A stretch of DNA of 64,000 bases from Halomonas sp. KG2 (GTDB lineage Bacteria > Pseudomonadota > Gammaproteobacteria > Pseudomonadales > Halomonadaceae), in the NCBI GenBank assembly GCA_030440445.1, contig CP098528.1, positions 62,001 through 126,000 of the forward strand, read 5' to 3'. The notes under the pieces are model-generated. The model made no database searches, was not told where the DNA came from, and saw only the letters and a list, made by a program, of their open reading frames with translations. Numbering within the stretch: position 1 is the stretch's first letter; each line of letters opens with the position of its first letter. The translations under genes and the position numbers were made by a program. Shown one piece after another: positions 7,534 to 16,855 of this stretch.

Positions 7534-9582
7534 TCAGGCAGCGCGGATACCGCTATGGCGTAATAATGGCTCTACGCTTGGTTCGCGGCCTCGGAAAGCA
7601 CGAAATAGCTCGGCGGCATCCCTGGCACCGCCTGGTTCCAAAATTTCCTGGCGGAAGCGTTGGCCCGTGTCAGGGTCAAAAATCCCTGCTTCTTCAAACG
7701 CGCTCCAAGCATCGGCAGAGAGCACTTCTGCCCATTTGTAGCTGTAATAGCCCGCCGCATAGCCGCCCGCAAAAATATGGCTAAAGCTATTCTGGAAGCG
7801 GTTAAAGTCAACCGTCGGCACGACGGATGTGTGGCTACGGACGTCGTCCAGTAGCGTTTGAACGTCGCTGGCGCTAGGCGCTTCCAGCTCATGGTGCAGG
7901 CGCAAGTCGAATAATGAAAACTCTATTTGGCGCACCATTCCCATTGCTGACTGAAAGTTCTTGGCAGCCTGTAAACGCGCTAGCAGGTCAGCGGGCAGAG
8001 GCTCACCAGTATCGACGTGCTTGGCGATCAGGTCCAACCCTTCGCGTTCCCAGCAGTAGTTCTCCATGAATTGGCTGGGCAGCTCAACCGCATCCCACGC
8101 AACACCGTTAATGCCAGAGATATCGGCGATGTCCTGTTTGGTCAGCATGTGATGCAAGCCGTGGCCGAACTCATGGAACAGCGTGGTGACTTCATCATGG
8201 GTTAGCAGCGCGGGTTTATCGCCCACTGGGGCGGTGAAGTTGCAGGTCAGAAATGCCACTGGCAGTTGTAGGCCATTTTCAGTTTGACGACGTACTCGGC
8301 AATCGGCCATCCACGCGCCGCCACGCTTGTTTTCGCGAGCGTACAAATCCAAATAGAAACCGGCGATCGGCTTACCTTGTTCGGTAATGCGGAAGTATTG
8401 AACATCGTTGTGATAGCTAGGCGCATCAGGCGCTGCTTCCACGCGAACACCGTAAAGACGTTCGACTACCTGGAATAGCCCATCTACCACCTGTGGCGCA
8501 GGGAAGTAAGGACGAAGCTGCTCTTGTGAGATGGCGTGGCGGGCTTCGCGCAGCTTTTCGCTGGCATAGGCCACATCCCACGGCTCAAGCGTTTCAAGCC
8601 CTAATTCTTCGCGGGCATAGTCGCTGAGCTCCGCGACTTCTTCCTTGGCCTGGGGAACGGCGCGGCGAGCTAAGTCATTCAAAAACTCAAGCACCTGTTC
8701 GGGGGAATCGGCCATCTTAGTGGTGAGCGAGTAATCGGCGTAGGTATGAAAGCCAAGCAGGTGGGCGAGCTCTTGACGGAGTGCCAAAATCTCTTCAAGA
8801 ACGGGAGCGTTATCGAACTTACCTGTGTCTGGGCCTTGATCGGAAGCACGCGTGACAAACGCGGTGTATACCTCTCGCCGCAACTCTCGGTTATCGGCAT
8901 AACTGATAATGGGGAAAAAGCTCGGGAAATCGAGGGTGATACGGTACCCATCAACGCCTTTTGCCTGGGCGGTTGCCTTCAGCGTATCAAGCGCGCTTTC
9001 CGGCACGCCGGTGAGTTCATCAAGGTGGCCAATATCCTTATGCCAAGCTTGGGTCGCATCGAGCACGTTGTTTGAAAACTGATTGGATAAGGTGGAGAGG
9101 CGCGCTTGAATCTCGCCGTAGCGAGCCTTTTTGTCAGCGGGTAAATCAACCCCAGCTAGGCGGAAATCACGTAAAGCGTTTTCTACTGTGCGCTGCTGAG
9201 CAGGCGTTAGCGTTGCCCATTCATCACCCTGCTTAAGCGCTTGCCAGCCTTTAAAGAGACCTTCGTGTTGTCCCATCCAGGTGCTAAACGCCGAGAGTTT
9301 TTCCAAACATGCTTGATAAGCCTCCCGCAGCTTGGCTGTGTTCATCGTGCCGTTGAGATGCGAGATGGGCGACCACGCTTGGGTAAGCCGGTCATTAACA
9401 GCCTCTAGCGGCACGGCAAAGTTATCCCAACGTGGTGGCGCTGTAGCGGCCTGTTGAGCGAGTCGGTCGATGACTTCTCGGCTTTCATTCAGCAGCGTTT
9501 CTACCGCAGGCACGACGTGTTCGGCGCGAATGTCAGCGAAAGGGGGAAGCTCGTGCGGCTCTAGCAACGGATTGCGGGACAT
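7534..9582 (-). CDS. prlC: Oligopeptidase A (M3 zinc metallopeptidase)
   Basis: Cytoplasmic zinc endopeptidase that degrades short peptides, including cleaved signal peptides. The 682-residue length matches E. coli OpdA/PrlC (680). The HEFGH zinc-binding motif is at about residues 470-474, with the third ligand in the following GVAWDAVELPSQ segment, the standard M3 arrangement. The ATG at 9582 has a GAGG site six bases upstream; the frame also offers a GTG two codons earlier. It is upstream of yheV, and probably co-transcribed with it. Confidence 0.96.
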   Translation of the reverse strand: MSRNPLLEPHELPPFADIRAEHVVPAVETLLNESREVIDRLAQQAATAPPRWDNFAVPLEAVNDRLTQAWSPISHLNGTMNTAKLREAYQACLEKLSAFSTWMGQHEGLFKGWQALKQGDEWATLTPAQQRTVENALRDFRLAGVDLPADKKARYGEIQARLSTLSNQFSNNVLDATQAWHKDIGHLDELTGVPESALDTLKATAQAKGVDGYRITLDFPSFFPIISYADNRELRREVYTAFVTRASDQGPDTGKFDNAPVLEEILALRQELAHLLGFHTYADYSLTTKMADSPEQVLEFLNDLARRAVPQAKEEVAELSDYAREELGLETLEPWDVAYASEKLREARHAISQEQLRPYFPAPQVVDGLFQVVERLYGVRVEAAPDAPSYHNDVQYFRITEQGKPIAGFYLDLYARENKRGGAWMADCRVRRQTENGLQLPVAFLTCNFTAPVGDKPALLTHDEVTTLFHEFGHGLHHMLTKQDIADISGINGVAWDAVELPSQFMENYCWEREGLDLIAKHVDTGEPLPADLLARLQAAKNFQSAMGMVRQIEFSLFDLRLHHELEAPSASDVQTLLDDVRSHTSVVPTVDFNRFQNSFSHIFAGGYAAGYYSYKWAEVLSADAWSAFEEAGIFDPDTGQRFRQEILEPGGARDAAELFRAFRGREPSVEPLLRHSGIRAA

Positions 9583-9803
9583 AGGCACCTCGTAGGCATT
9601 AATTTTTAACTCGCAACGTTTTTAATACGTTAGGGGCGCATAAAAACGCAATAATAATGACACAGTGCGGGCGGTGAGGCCGTGTTTCAATGTCTGGGCT
9701 GAATACTATGGCTTACACCAGGGTTTGGCCTGGGCGTAAGCGCCTGCTAGTCTTGCCGCCTTTTAGTGTCGCCAACTAGTGCCACCAATGGCAGGAGCAA
9801 GTG

Positions 9804-11144
9804 ATGAGTGAAACGCTGGAGCGCTGGGGGTCAAAGCGGGCCTTTATCTTAGCGGTAACGGGAGCTGCAGTTGGGCTGGGTAATATTTGGCGTTTCCCGT
9901 ACGTTGCAGGCGAGAACGGTGGTGCGGCATTTTTATTGATCTATGTGGCGTTTGTACTGCTGTTAGGTATCCCCGTCATGATGGCCGAGATTTTAATTGG
10001 TCGGGCAGGGCGCCGTGGGCCAATGCAGGCGCTAAGTAGACTGGCCGTTGAAGCAGGTGCTTCTCGACACTGGCGCTGGCTAGGGTTGTTTGGTGCATTC
10101 ACCGTCTTCTGTATTTTATCGTTTTACTCGGTGGTGTCAGGTTGGTCGATTGAGTTTTTAGTCGCTTCCATCAACGGGGATTTCGATGGCGCAAGCGCAG
10201 CAGAAATAGGCGCGGGTTTCGAGGCGTTTCTGGCCAACCCAGGCCTGTTGATTTTTAACCACTCGTTGTTCCTATTTATGACCATGACGGTGGTGGCAGC
10301 GGGTGTTGCCAAAGGCCTAGAGAGGTTGAACAACCTATTAATGCCGCTGCTGTACGGTTTATTGTTGCTACTGGCTGGTTATGCCACAACCACTGATGGA
10401 TTTGGTACAGCGCTTTCATGGCTGTTTTTACCGTCGTTTGGCGATGTAACGGCCACAGTGGTGTTGCATGCCATGGGGCATGCGTTTTTTACCCTGGCAG
10501 TGGGGGCCTGCGCGCTAATGGCTTATGGGGCTTATATGCCTGATGAGCAGAGCCTGCCGAAAGCTGCGTTTGCAGTTGCAATGCTCGATATCAGCGTCGC
10601 CTTGTTAGCAGGGATTGCGATCTTTTCGGTGGTATTTGCCCAAGGTATGGACCCTGCTGACGGCCCAGGGTTGATGTTTGTGACGCTGCCTATTGCTTTC
10701 TCTGAGCTGCCTTGGGGAGCGTTTTGGTTAAGTGTGTTCTTTTTGTTGCTCTTATTGGCTACCTGGACTTCAGCGATTAACCTTGCTGAACCCATGGTGG
10801 CAACGTTGCAAGGGCTTGGATGGCGGCGCAGTGTGTCAACGGCCGTCGTAGCGCTAAGTGTATGGCTGTTGGGGCTGCTTTCGGCGTTTTCGTTTTCTAC
10901 TCTCGCCGACTTCAGGCCGTTGTTTGGACGCAATGTGTTTGAGTTAGTCAGTAGTATTCCGCCTGATATTTTCCTGCCTTTGGGCGGGTTGTTAATTGCT
11001 ATCTTCGCGGCCTGGGTGATGCCCCGTGTGCAGGTTGTACAAGCATTGGGTGTTGGGGAAAGTGGCTATGTACTCTGGCGTAATATTGTACGCTGGGTGT
11101 CGATTCCGCTGACGTTTATTGTATTGCTCGGCGGGTTGCTATAG
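9804..11144 (+). CDS. NSS-family sodium-dependent transporter
   Basis: Neurotransmitter:sodium symporter family carrier in the inner membrane, 446 residues with about eleven hydrophobic helices. Helix 1 carries AVGLGNIWRFPYVAGENGGAAF, the unwound sodium/substrate-binding segment that defines the family. Bacterial members of this length (as in MhsT) take up hydrophobic or aromatic amino acids with sodium; the substrate here is not known. ATG chosen over the preceding in-frame GTG because AGGAG lies seven bases before it. Divergent from prlC with a 221-base gap. The next gene follows after 43 bases and may be co-transcribed. Confidence 0.93.
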   Translation: MSETLERWGSKRAFILAVTGAAVGLGNIWRFPYVAGENGGAAFLLIYVAFVLLLGIPVMMAEILIGRAGRRGPMQALSRLAVEAGASRHWRWLGLFGAFTVFCILSFYSVVSGWSIEFLVASINGDFDGASAAEIGAGFEAFLANPGLLIFNHSLFLFMTMTVVAAGVAKGLERLNNLLMPLLYGLLLLLAGYATTTDGFGTALSWLFLPSFGDVTATVVLHAMGHAFFTLAVGACALMAYGAYMPDEQSLPKAAFAVAMLDISVALLAGIAIFSVVFAQGMDPADGPGLMFVTLPIAFSELPWGAFWLSVFFLLLLLATWTSAINLAEPMVATLQGLGWRRSVSTAVVALSVWLLGLLSAFSFSTLADFRPLFGRNVFELVSSIPPDIFLPLGGLLIAIFAAWVMPRVQVVQALGVGESGYVLWRNIVRWVSIPLTFIVLLGGLL

Positions 11145-11187
11145 TCCTTGAATATTTGAATCCAATCGCGTGAAGCAGGAGTGTGCA

Positions 11188-11724
11188 ATGAGCAATGCCC
11201 TACGACCCTTCCAAGGTATTTCGCCTCGTCTTGGTGAACGGGTTTATATCGACCCCGCTAGCGTGGTGATTGGTGATGTAGAACTGGGCGATGACTGTTC
11301 GGTGTGGCCGATGACGGTGATTCGGGGTGATATGCATCGGATCCGCATCGGCGCTCGTACTAGCGTGCAGGATGGCAGCGTGCTGCATATTACCCATGCC
11401 AGCGATTTCAATCCTGATGGCTTTCCACTGACGATTGGTGATGATGTCACCATTGGCCATAAAGCGATTTTGCATGGCTGTACGCTGGGTAGCCGAATTT
11501 TGGTGGGGATGGGGGCAATTGTGATGGATGGGGCGATTGTCGAGGATGAGGTGATTATTGCTGCTGGCGCGGTAGTCACGCCAGGCAAACGCCTGGAAAG
11601 TGGCCATGTATATGCTGGAAACCCGGCGAAAGCATTGCGTCCACTTAAAGATAAAGAGCGCGCTTTCTTTCCTTACACGGCAGGTAACTACGTTAAGTTA
11701 AAAGATCAGTTCCTTGCTCAGTAG
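11188..11724 (+). CDS. Gamma-class carbonic anhydrase family protein (YrdA-like)
   Basis: A left-handed beta-helix hexapeptide-repeat protein of 178 residues. The repeats run from about residue 15 to 150, and the metal-binding histidines typical of the family appear in LHITHASD and GHKAILHG. Family members include gamma carbonic anhydrases and the E. coli YrdA protein, which bind zinc but whose activity is often unproven. ATG has an AGGAG site six bases upstream (11177-11181). Sits 43 bases after the sodium symporter gene. Confidence 0.92.
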   Translation: MSNALRPFQGISPRLGERVYIDPASVVIGDVELGDDCSVWPMTVIRGDMHRIRIGARTSVQDGSVLHITHASDFNPDGFPLTIGDDVTIGHKAILHGCTLGSRILVGMGAIVMDGAIVEDEVIIAAGAVVTPGKRLESGHVYAGNPAKALRPLKDKERAFFPYTAGNYVKLKDQFLAQ

Positions 11725-11835
11725 ATTTTCTAATGTAGGTGCTAAGCAGTTGGCCTAACACTCTTTTTTCTTAAATAGTCATGTTGCGGCAGCCAAAAGT
11801 CTGGTAATTTATCCAGTTTTCCAGGATGCCGCGCT

Positions 11836-12507
11836 ATGGCGAATTTTCGCACGCACATTACGGTAGCAGCAGCAGGCGGCGTGCTATTGGCTTATGTTGG
11901 CTGGCAGGCTGAGTGGTGGCCAGCGACTCAGGCGCTATTAATTATTGCCCTGGTAGCCTTTGGCGGCATTTTGCCTGACATAGATGCCGATCGTTCTCGC
12001 TCTATCCGTTTGATTTTTAATCTTTTATCGGTGCCTTCGCTGGTGCTTGGTGTGCTGTTGTTGCAGCCCTGGTTAACACCCGGTTTGTTGCTAGTGGCGT
12101 GTGGTGGCATTTACGTTAGCGTGCGTTATTTTGCGGCGGTGGTGTTCTCACGGCTAACGGTTCATCGGGGTATTTGGCACTCATTGATGGCGGCTGTGCT
12201 GTGTGCGCTGGTGACGGCAGCGTTCAGTTTTCACTTGCTGGCACAGCCGGCTTGGCTGGCCTGGTGCCATAGTGCAGCGGTACTGCTAGGGTTTATCATT
12301 CACTTGAGCCTGGACGAGCTTTTCAGCGTGGACCTAGAAGGTGCGCGGTTAAAACGCTCTTTTGGAACCGCGCTAAAGCTGGGCGATGGCCGTCGCCCAC
12401 TCTCGAATGTCTTTATGCTGATTGCGCTATTTACCTTGGTGCCTTGGGTGCCGCCGTGGGACGTGTTGATTGAGTTGTTTCATCAAGGGTCGCTGCTATG
12501 GCGATAA
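11836..12507 (+). CDS. YdjM-like membrane-bound metal-dependent hydrolase (DUF457 type)
   Basis: A 223-residue inner-membrane protein with several hydrophobic helices. It has the conserved polar motifs of the family: GGILPDIDADRSRS after the first helices, VHRGIWHSL in the middle and HLSLDELFSVD near the C-terminus, whose His and Asp residues suggest metal binding. In E. coli the homologue YdjM is LexA-regulated; no obvious SOS box was recognised here. ATG with AGGA upstream. The last 25 bases overlap the 3' end of the convergent response-regulator gene. Confidence 0.85.
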   Translation: MANFRTHITVAAAGGVLLAYVGWQAEWWPATQALLIIALVAFGGILPDIDADRSRSIRLIFNLLSVPSLVLGVLLLQPWLTPGLLLVACGGIYVSVRYFAAVVFSRLTVHRGIWHSLMAAVLCALVTAAFSFHLLAQPAWLAWCHSAAVLLGFIIHLSLDELFSVDLEGARLKRSFGTALKLGDGRRPLSNVFMLIALFTLVPWVPPWDVLIELFHQGSLLWR

Positions 12508-13865
12508 TCGTCAGCGCTTAAACTGTGTTTTTTGAGTTTGTCGTAGAAGGTTTTGCGGGGTATTCCCAGATGACGGCATACGTCGGTTACGCGCCCATGA
12601 TGACGGGACAGGGATTGGCTAATCAGGCTCTTTTCAAATAGCTCTACTTGGCGCGGCAACGTTGGCTCTTCGGTGTCGGCGTTGGCCCCTTCCAGTAGTG
12701 CATCCAGGCGATAGTCAAAGGCTGCCCCCAGTAACACATAACGCTCTGCAAGGTTACGCAGTTCGCGAACATTACCAGGCCAGTCGTGAGCCAGCAGGGC
12801 GGCTATCGAATGGCTGTCCAGGGTGGGCGCTTCTAAACCGCTACGGTTGGCAGCGACCACGGCGAAATGCTGGAACAGCAGCGGAATGTCCTCACGCCGT
12901 TCGCGTAGCGCGGGCAGAGGCAGGGTAACCACGTTGAGTCGATAGTAGAGATCTTCGCGAAAGCTACCCTCTTCAGCAGCGACTTTGAGATCCACTTTGG
13001 TGGCCGCAATCACTCGTATATTGAGTGGCACCGTTTCGTTGGCCCCTAGGCGCTCGACGCTACGCTCTTGCAATACGCGCAACAGCTTCACCTGAAGTGC
13101 CAATGGCATGGATTCGATCTCATCCAGGAACACGGTGCCACCATTGGCATGTTCAAACTTACCTATGCGCCGTTCTACAGCGCCGGTAAAGGCACCTTTC
13201 TCATGGCCAAACAGTTCTGACTCTATGGTGTTTTCTGGTACTGCGCCGCAGTTGATCGCCATAAACGGACTATTGCGCCGGGCGCTACGTTCATGAATGG
13301 CGCGGGCGACAAGGTCTTTTCCGGTGCCGGTTTCGCCAAATAGCAGCACATCAGCCTCTACTTGGCTGATGCGCTGAATCATTGCCGCCAGGCGAGAAAT
13401 CACCGGTGTGCGGCCCACAAGGCGTGGCCCAAGAGCTGCCTGCTGAACCTCAAGCTCGGCTTTTAAACGTAAATTTTCCAGGCTCAGCTGGCGCTTTTCG
13501 ATTCCTCGTCTCACGACATCGAGTAGCTGATCCCCAGCAAAAGGCTTTTCCAGAAAATCCCAAGCACCTGCGCGCATCGCCTCGACCGCGGTTGAGATGT
13601 CACCGTGGCCAGTGATTAAGATAATCGGCAGTGTGGCATCACGGCTGTGTAATTCATGTAATAGCGCCATACCGTCCATTCCAGGCATGCGAATATCACT
13701 CACGATTACGCCGGGAAAGTTTGCTGGTAGTGCCTCAAGCGCTTGTTCTGCAGACTCAAAACAGTGAGGCGTGTAGCCAGCGAGTTCGAGTGTTTGACTG
13801 GCGGTGATACGCAGGTGCGGTTCGTCGTCGATCACCATGACCGGCAGCGTCGACGGCTCATGCAT
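12483..13865 (-). CDS. dctD: Sigma-54-dependent response regulator, DctD type
   Basis: NtrC-family activator of 460 residues. The receiver domain (1-120) has the acidic pocket in VIDDEP and the phospho-acceptor Asp57 in [11 protein letters not shown]. The AAA+ domain follows, with Walker A GETGTGKD at 177-184 and the sigma-54 contact loop GAFTGA at 224-229. A Fis-type helix-turn-helix ends the protein ([19 protein letters not shown]). It pairs with the DctB-type kinase encoded immediately upstream (8-base overlap). DctB/DctD pairs usually activate dicarboxylate uptake genes; here no dctA or dctPQM is adjacent, so the target is unknown. Confidence 0.92.
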   Translation of the reverse strand: MHEPSTLPVMVIDDEPHLRITASQTLELAGYTPHCFESAEQALEALPANFPGVIVSDIRMPGMDGMALLHELHSRDATLPIILITGHGDISTAVEAMRAGAWDFLEKPFAGDQLLDVVRRGIEKRQLSLENLRLKAELEVQQAALGPRLVGRTPVISRLAAMIQRISQVEADVLLFGETGTGKDLVARAIHERSARRNSPFMAINCGAVPENTIESELFGHEKGAFTGAVERRIGKFEHANGGTVFLDEIESMPLALQVKLLRVLQERSVERLGANETVPLNIRVIAATKVDLKVAAEEGSFREDLYYRLNVVTLPLPALRERREDIPLLFQHFAVVAANRSGLEAPTLDSHSIAALLAHDWPGNVRELRNLAERYVLLGAAFDYRLDALLEGANADTEEPTLPRQVELFEKSLISQSLSRHHGRVTDVCRHLGIPRKTFYDKLKKHSLSADDYRHSSDP

Positions 13866-15777
13866 GGTTGTTATTCTCCTTGACTGAGTATGGCGGCAGT
13901 ACGTTAGGTGTTGTTGAACAGGGTAGCGTAATGACGAATTGTGCCCCGCCAGTGGGCTGATTTGCTACCTGCAGCTTGCCGCCCAGATCCTCCATAATAC
14001 GTGAGGAAATCGAAAGTCCTAGCCCTAATCCGCTACCGGGTGCTTTGGTGGTGAAGAAGGGTTCGAAAATCTGGCCCAAGTGGTTTTCTGGGACGCCTGG
14101 GCCATTATCGGCAACACTGATCATCACTTGCTGTTGTGCGATTTCTACACTTAGCGTCAGCATGGGTGATGCTACCTCTTTCATGGCCTGTAATGCGTTA
14201 CTGATCAGATTCACCAGTACTTGCTCTAAGCGGACCAAATCACCCTCAACCCAAAGCGTTTCCTCGGGCCATTGCTGGACTACCTCGATGCCATCATCTC
14301 GTAAGCGACTGTGAAATAAACGCAGGGCGTACTCAATACAGGCTTGCACAGAGATTGTTTCCTGGCGCTCGCTACTCTTACGAGAGAACTGGCGCAACTG
14401 GGCACTAATATCGGCCATGCGTTGGGTAAGCTCGACAATTTGCGCTAGGTTGGCGTCCGCTTTATCTACCCGCGCCAGTTCAATAAACCGTCGGCCATTT
14501 TCAGCGTAGGCGCGAATAGCCGCTAAGGGCTGATTTAACTCGTGATTAATACCGGCAGCCAATTGACCCAATACCGCAAGCTTTGCCGCCTGGATCAGCT
14601 CATCTTGGGTTTGGCGTAGGTTAGCTTCTGCGCGCCGCCGCTCTTCTATTTCACCAGAGAGCCGCTGATTACTGGCGACTAAATCACGTGTTCTTCGTTC
14701 TACGCTAACCTCTAGCTCATCGCGTACCCTGGCTAGGGTTTGCCGTTCGCGTTCTGCAAATGCTTCGCGCTCTCGGCGTAAACGCAGGCGTTGCCAACCA
14801 ATGCCTCCGCCCAGGGCCACCACGCCATATAAGCCTCCCGCCATCAGTGCCGCAATCCACTGGGCATTCACTACGGGGGTGAGTGGTTTTAAAATATGCA
14901 TTTGCCAACCAAACTCTGGGATGGGGCGCGTAAGGCTTAAATAGTGCCCACCGATTAGTGGGCCGCTAGCAAAGCTAACGAGATAGCTATCGGATCCGTA
15001 AGGGGCTTCAAGCTCAATACCGGAAGGCGTTAAAGGCTCCATTGCATAGCGTCGGGTTGCCCGGAGGGTGTCACGTTGGTCGTCGGTGAGAGGATGGAGG
15101 GCATTCATGCGTAGCTCAGGGTGGCTGGCCATGAAAATAATATTGTCGCTGTCGGTGACAAACAGCTCTGCGTCCTGTTCCGCCCAGCCCTCTTCAACAT
15201 CGTCGAGCAGCACTTTGACGACGATAACGCCGTCGGGTTTTGCATCGGGCGAGGTGTCATCAAGCCACACCGGCGCAGAAAAGTAGTAACCACGCTCAAG
15301 CGACTGTACGCCTAAACCAAAGAAACGCCCCTGCCCCCCGGTAATGGCGTCGGTGTAATAGCTGCGAAACGCGTAGTTTTGACCAATGAATGTATTGGGG
15401 CGGTGCCAGTTGCTGGCAGCGATGGTATCGGCGTTACGGTTAAGCAAATAGACATCAGAGACCCCAGAGGTAAAGCGAAAGCGGTCAAGCAGTAAGTTGA
15501 GCGGCATGGGGTCTTGGCTGTCAGGGGAGTCTAAGAAACGTTGTACGCCTTCCCTGGTCGCCAGCATTTGTGGCAAATAATCATAGCGCAGCAGGTAACC
15601 GTTTAAGTTGGCGGCAGAAAGCCGCAGCTCGTTTTCGGCATCGTCTTGTAAGTTTGATAGCGCCTGCTCGCGGGCCAGTTGAGCGGCTTGCCACATACAT
15701 AGCATGAGCCCTAGTGGAATCGCGATCAGCCAGAGTAGCCGCCAGCGATAGTCTGGAAGACGGGGTAAGCGACTCAT
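13858..15777 (-). CDS. dctB: Sensor histidine kinase, DctB type
   Basis: Membrane kinase of 639 residues: TM1 at about 14-31, a periplasmic double-PAS (dCACHE-like) sensor from about 32 to 305, TM2 at about 307-328, a coiled coil with repeated Arg/Glu, then HisKA and HATPase domains. The phospho-accepting His412 lies in GQLAAGINHELNQPLAAIRA, and the ATP lid region holds VADNGPGVP and GLGLGLSIS. This is the standard DctB layout sensing C4-dicarboxylates or related acids. Its ATG overlaps the stop of the upstream GntR-type regulator by four bases (ATGA), so the three genes form one translationally coupled operon. Confidence 0.92.
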   Translation of the reverse strand: MSRLPRLPDYRWRLLWLIAIPLGLMLCMWQAAQLAREQALSNLQDDAENELRLSAANLNGYLLRYDYLPQMLATREGVQRFLDSPDSQDPMPLNLLLDRFRFTSGVSDVYLLNRNADTIAASNWHRPNTFIGQNYAFRSYYTDAITGGQGRFFGLGVQSLERGYYFSAPVWLDDTSPDAKPDGVIVVKVLLDDVEEGWAEQDAELFVTDSDNIIFMASHPELRMNALHPLTDDQRDTLRATRRYAMEPLTPSGIELEAPYGSDSYLVSFASGPLIGGHYLSLTRPIPEFGWQMHILKPLTPVVNAQWIAALMAGGLYGVVALGGGIGWQRLRLRREREAFAERERQTLARVRDELEVSVERRTRDLVASNQRLSGEIEERRRAEANLRQTQDELIQAAKLAVLGQLAAGINHELNQPLAAIRAYAENGRRFIELARVDKADANLAQIVELTQRMADISAQLRQFSRKSSERQETISVQACIEYALRLFHSRLRDDGIEVVQQWPEETLWVEGDLVRLEQVLVNLISNALQAMKEVASPMLTLSVEIAQQQVMISVADNGPGVPENHLGQIFEPFFTTKAPGSGLGLGLSISSRIMEDLGGKLQVANQPTGGAQFVITLPCSTTPNVLPPYSVKENNNHA

Positions 15778-16547
15778 GCGGGTGTGCTACTGGTACCTTG
15801 GGCACGACGCAGGGCTCGCTGGGCGCGTGTTTCCGCTCTGGCCATCTCGAGAAGACCTTCCTCAACGTACACTAGGTGTTCGTGCGCTCGGCTGCGGGCA
15901 TCTTCAGCACGGCCTTCTAAAATCGCATCTAGCAGCGCGCGGTGCTGCTTCATTAACTGCGAGCGCGAGTCAGGCTTTGCAAAAAGATGGGCGAGGTTAT
16001 CAACGATGCTCTGCTCTAATAAATGAAAAATTCCTCGAATAGTGTGAAGTAACAGTACGTTATGAGCGGCTTCTGCAATAGCGAGGTGGAAGGCGGCATC
16101 CAACTTTGCTTCCTGGGCGGGGTTAGCGCCCACAAATCCACCGTCAAGTTCTTCAAAGCGCTGGATTAATACGGCTTTGTCCGCTGGCGTCGAGCGTAAC
16201 GCGGCGTAATAAGCCGAAATGCCTTCCATCGCATCGCGAAACTCAAGCAAATCCAAATGAAATTCGTTGTGCCGGGAAAGCATCTCCAACAAAGGGTCGG
16301 TGTAGCCGCTGTTTAGCGTTTCATTCACGAAGGTACCACCCCCTTGGCGGCTGGTAAGCAGGCCTCGTGCGGCAAGCTTTTGAATGGCCTCACGTAGAGA
16401 GGGGCGCGACACGCCAAACCGTTCAGCAAGCTCTCTTTCTGGGGGGAGGCGCTGACCAGGCTTGAGGCTACCTTCAAGAATCATTGCCTCAAGGCGCTCG
16501 GTAATCACATCAGCCAAGCGCTGCTGGCGGAGCGGTGGATAAGTCAT
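15774..16547 (-). CDS. lldR: GntR/FadR-family transcription regulator (LldR/PdhR-like)
   Basis: A 257-residue regulator with an N-terminal winged helix-turn-helix (residues 8-75: LKPGQRLPPERELAERFGVSRPSLREAIQKL) and a C-terminal all-helical FCD ligand-binding domain with metal/ligand histidines (AFHLAIAEAAHN, MKQHRAL). Divergent from lldD, encoding lactate dehydrogenase, which points to lactate (LldR role) as effector. The two palindromes in the divergent gap match the TTGGTnnnACCAA operator known for PdhR/LldR proteins. The upstream one lies 18 bases before its own start, so autorepression is likely. Unusually, it heads an operon with the dctBD genes. Symbol given from context; PdhR or GlcC-like roles are not excluded. 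Confidence 0.8.
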   Translation of the reverse strand: MTYPPLRQQRLADVITERLEAMILEGSLKPGQRLPPERELAERFGVSRPSLREAIQKLAARGLLTSRQGGGTFVNETLNSGYTDPLLEMLSRHNEFHLDLLEFRDAMEGISAYYAALRSTPADKAVLIQRFEELDGGFVGANPAQEAKLDAAFHLAIAEAAHNVLLLHTIRGIFHLLEQSIVDNLAHLFAKPDSRSQLMKQHRALLDAILEGRAEDARSRAHEHLVYVEEGLLEMARAETRAQRALRRAQGTSSTPA

Positions 16548-16564
16548 TAGTGCAGATCCTCATA

Positions 16565-16579
16565 ATTGGTAAGACCAAT
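16565..16579. promoter_or_regulatory. LldR/PdhR-type operator near lldR
   Basis: Palindrome ATTGGTAAGACCAAT, with the TTGGT and ACCAA half-sites expected for FadR-subfamily regulators such as PdhR and LldR. It is 17 bases from the regulator's start codon, immediately upstream of its ribosome site, a place where bound protein would block transcription. Confidence 0.8.
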
Positions 16580-16702
16580 AGTAGGGGCTTTAATGGTTTG
16601 TCTCAACAGTAAAAGGCTAGCAAATTGATGACTATTGGCACCGCTTGTTTGTTTTATAACTAAAGTATATGGCCAAAATACGCCATGGTGCGCGATGCGC
16701 GT

Positions 16703-16731
16703 TTGACACGACTGCGACGCCTCATTACTGT
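16703..16731 (+). promoter_or_regulatory. Candidate lldD promoter
   Basis: A perfect -35 TTGACA (16703-16708), a 17-base spacer, and a weak -10 TACTGT (16726-16731). The expected start point lies just before the second operator (16751-16765), which fits repression by LldR. The -10 match is poor, so another promoter nearby is possible. Confidence 0.35.
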
Positions 16732-16750
16732 TGATGCTAATTTTTTGTAA

Positions 16751-16765
16751 ATTGGTAAAACCAAT
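16751..16765. promoter_or_regulatory. LldR/PdhR-type operator near lldD
   Basis: Palindrome ATTGGTAAAACCAAT, extended by A/T pairs on both sides (16749-16768). It differs by a single base from the operator at 16565-16579. The two sites are 186 bases apart centre to centre, so looping between regulator dimers is conceivable. Confidence 0.8.
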
Positions 16766-16855
16766 TTTATCTAGGGCGTTTAACACTGACGCTTCGATGA
16801 CCGTTTATAGATAGTACTAATAGATAGTGCATCTGTTTATTGCATAGGGCCTGCC

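Larger units (their letters stand above)
16548..16855. other. lldR-lldD divergent regulatory gap
   Basis: 308 bases without a gene. It holds two 15-bp palindromes, one near each gene, and at least one promoter candidate for lldD. The open frame on the minus strand across this gap (16547-16786) is not credible, because it would cover both operators and has no ribosome site. Confidence 0.75.

Noticed and set aside
16547..16786. Minus-strand open frame across the lldR-lldD gap
   Set aside because: It covers both operators, has no ribosome site and no recognisable similarity.
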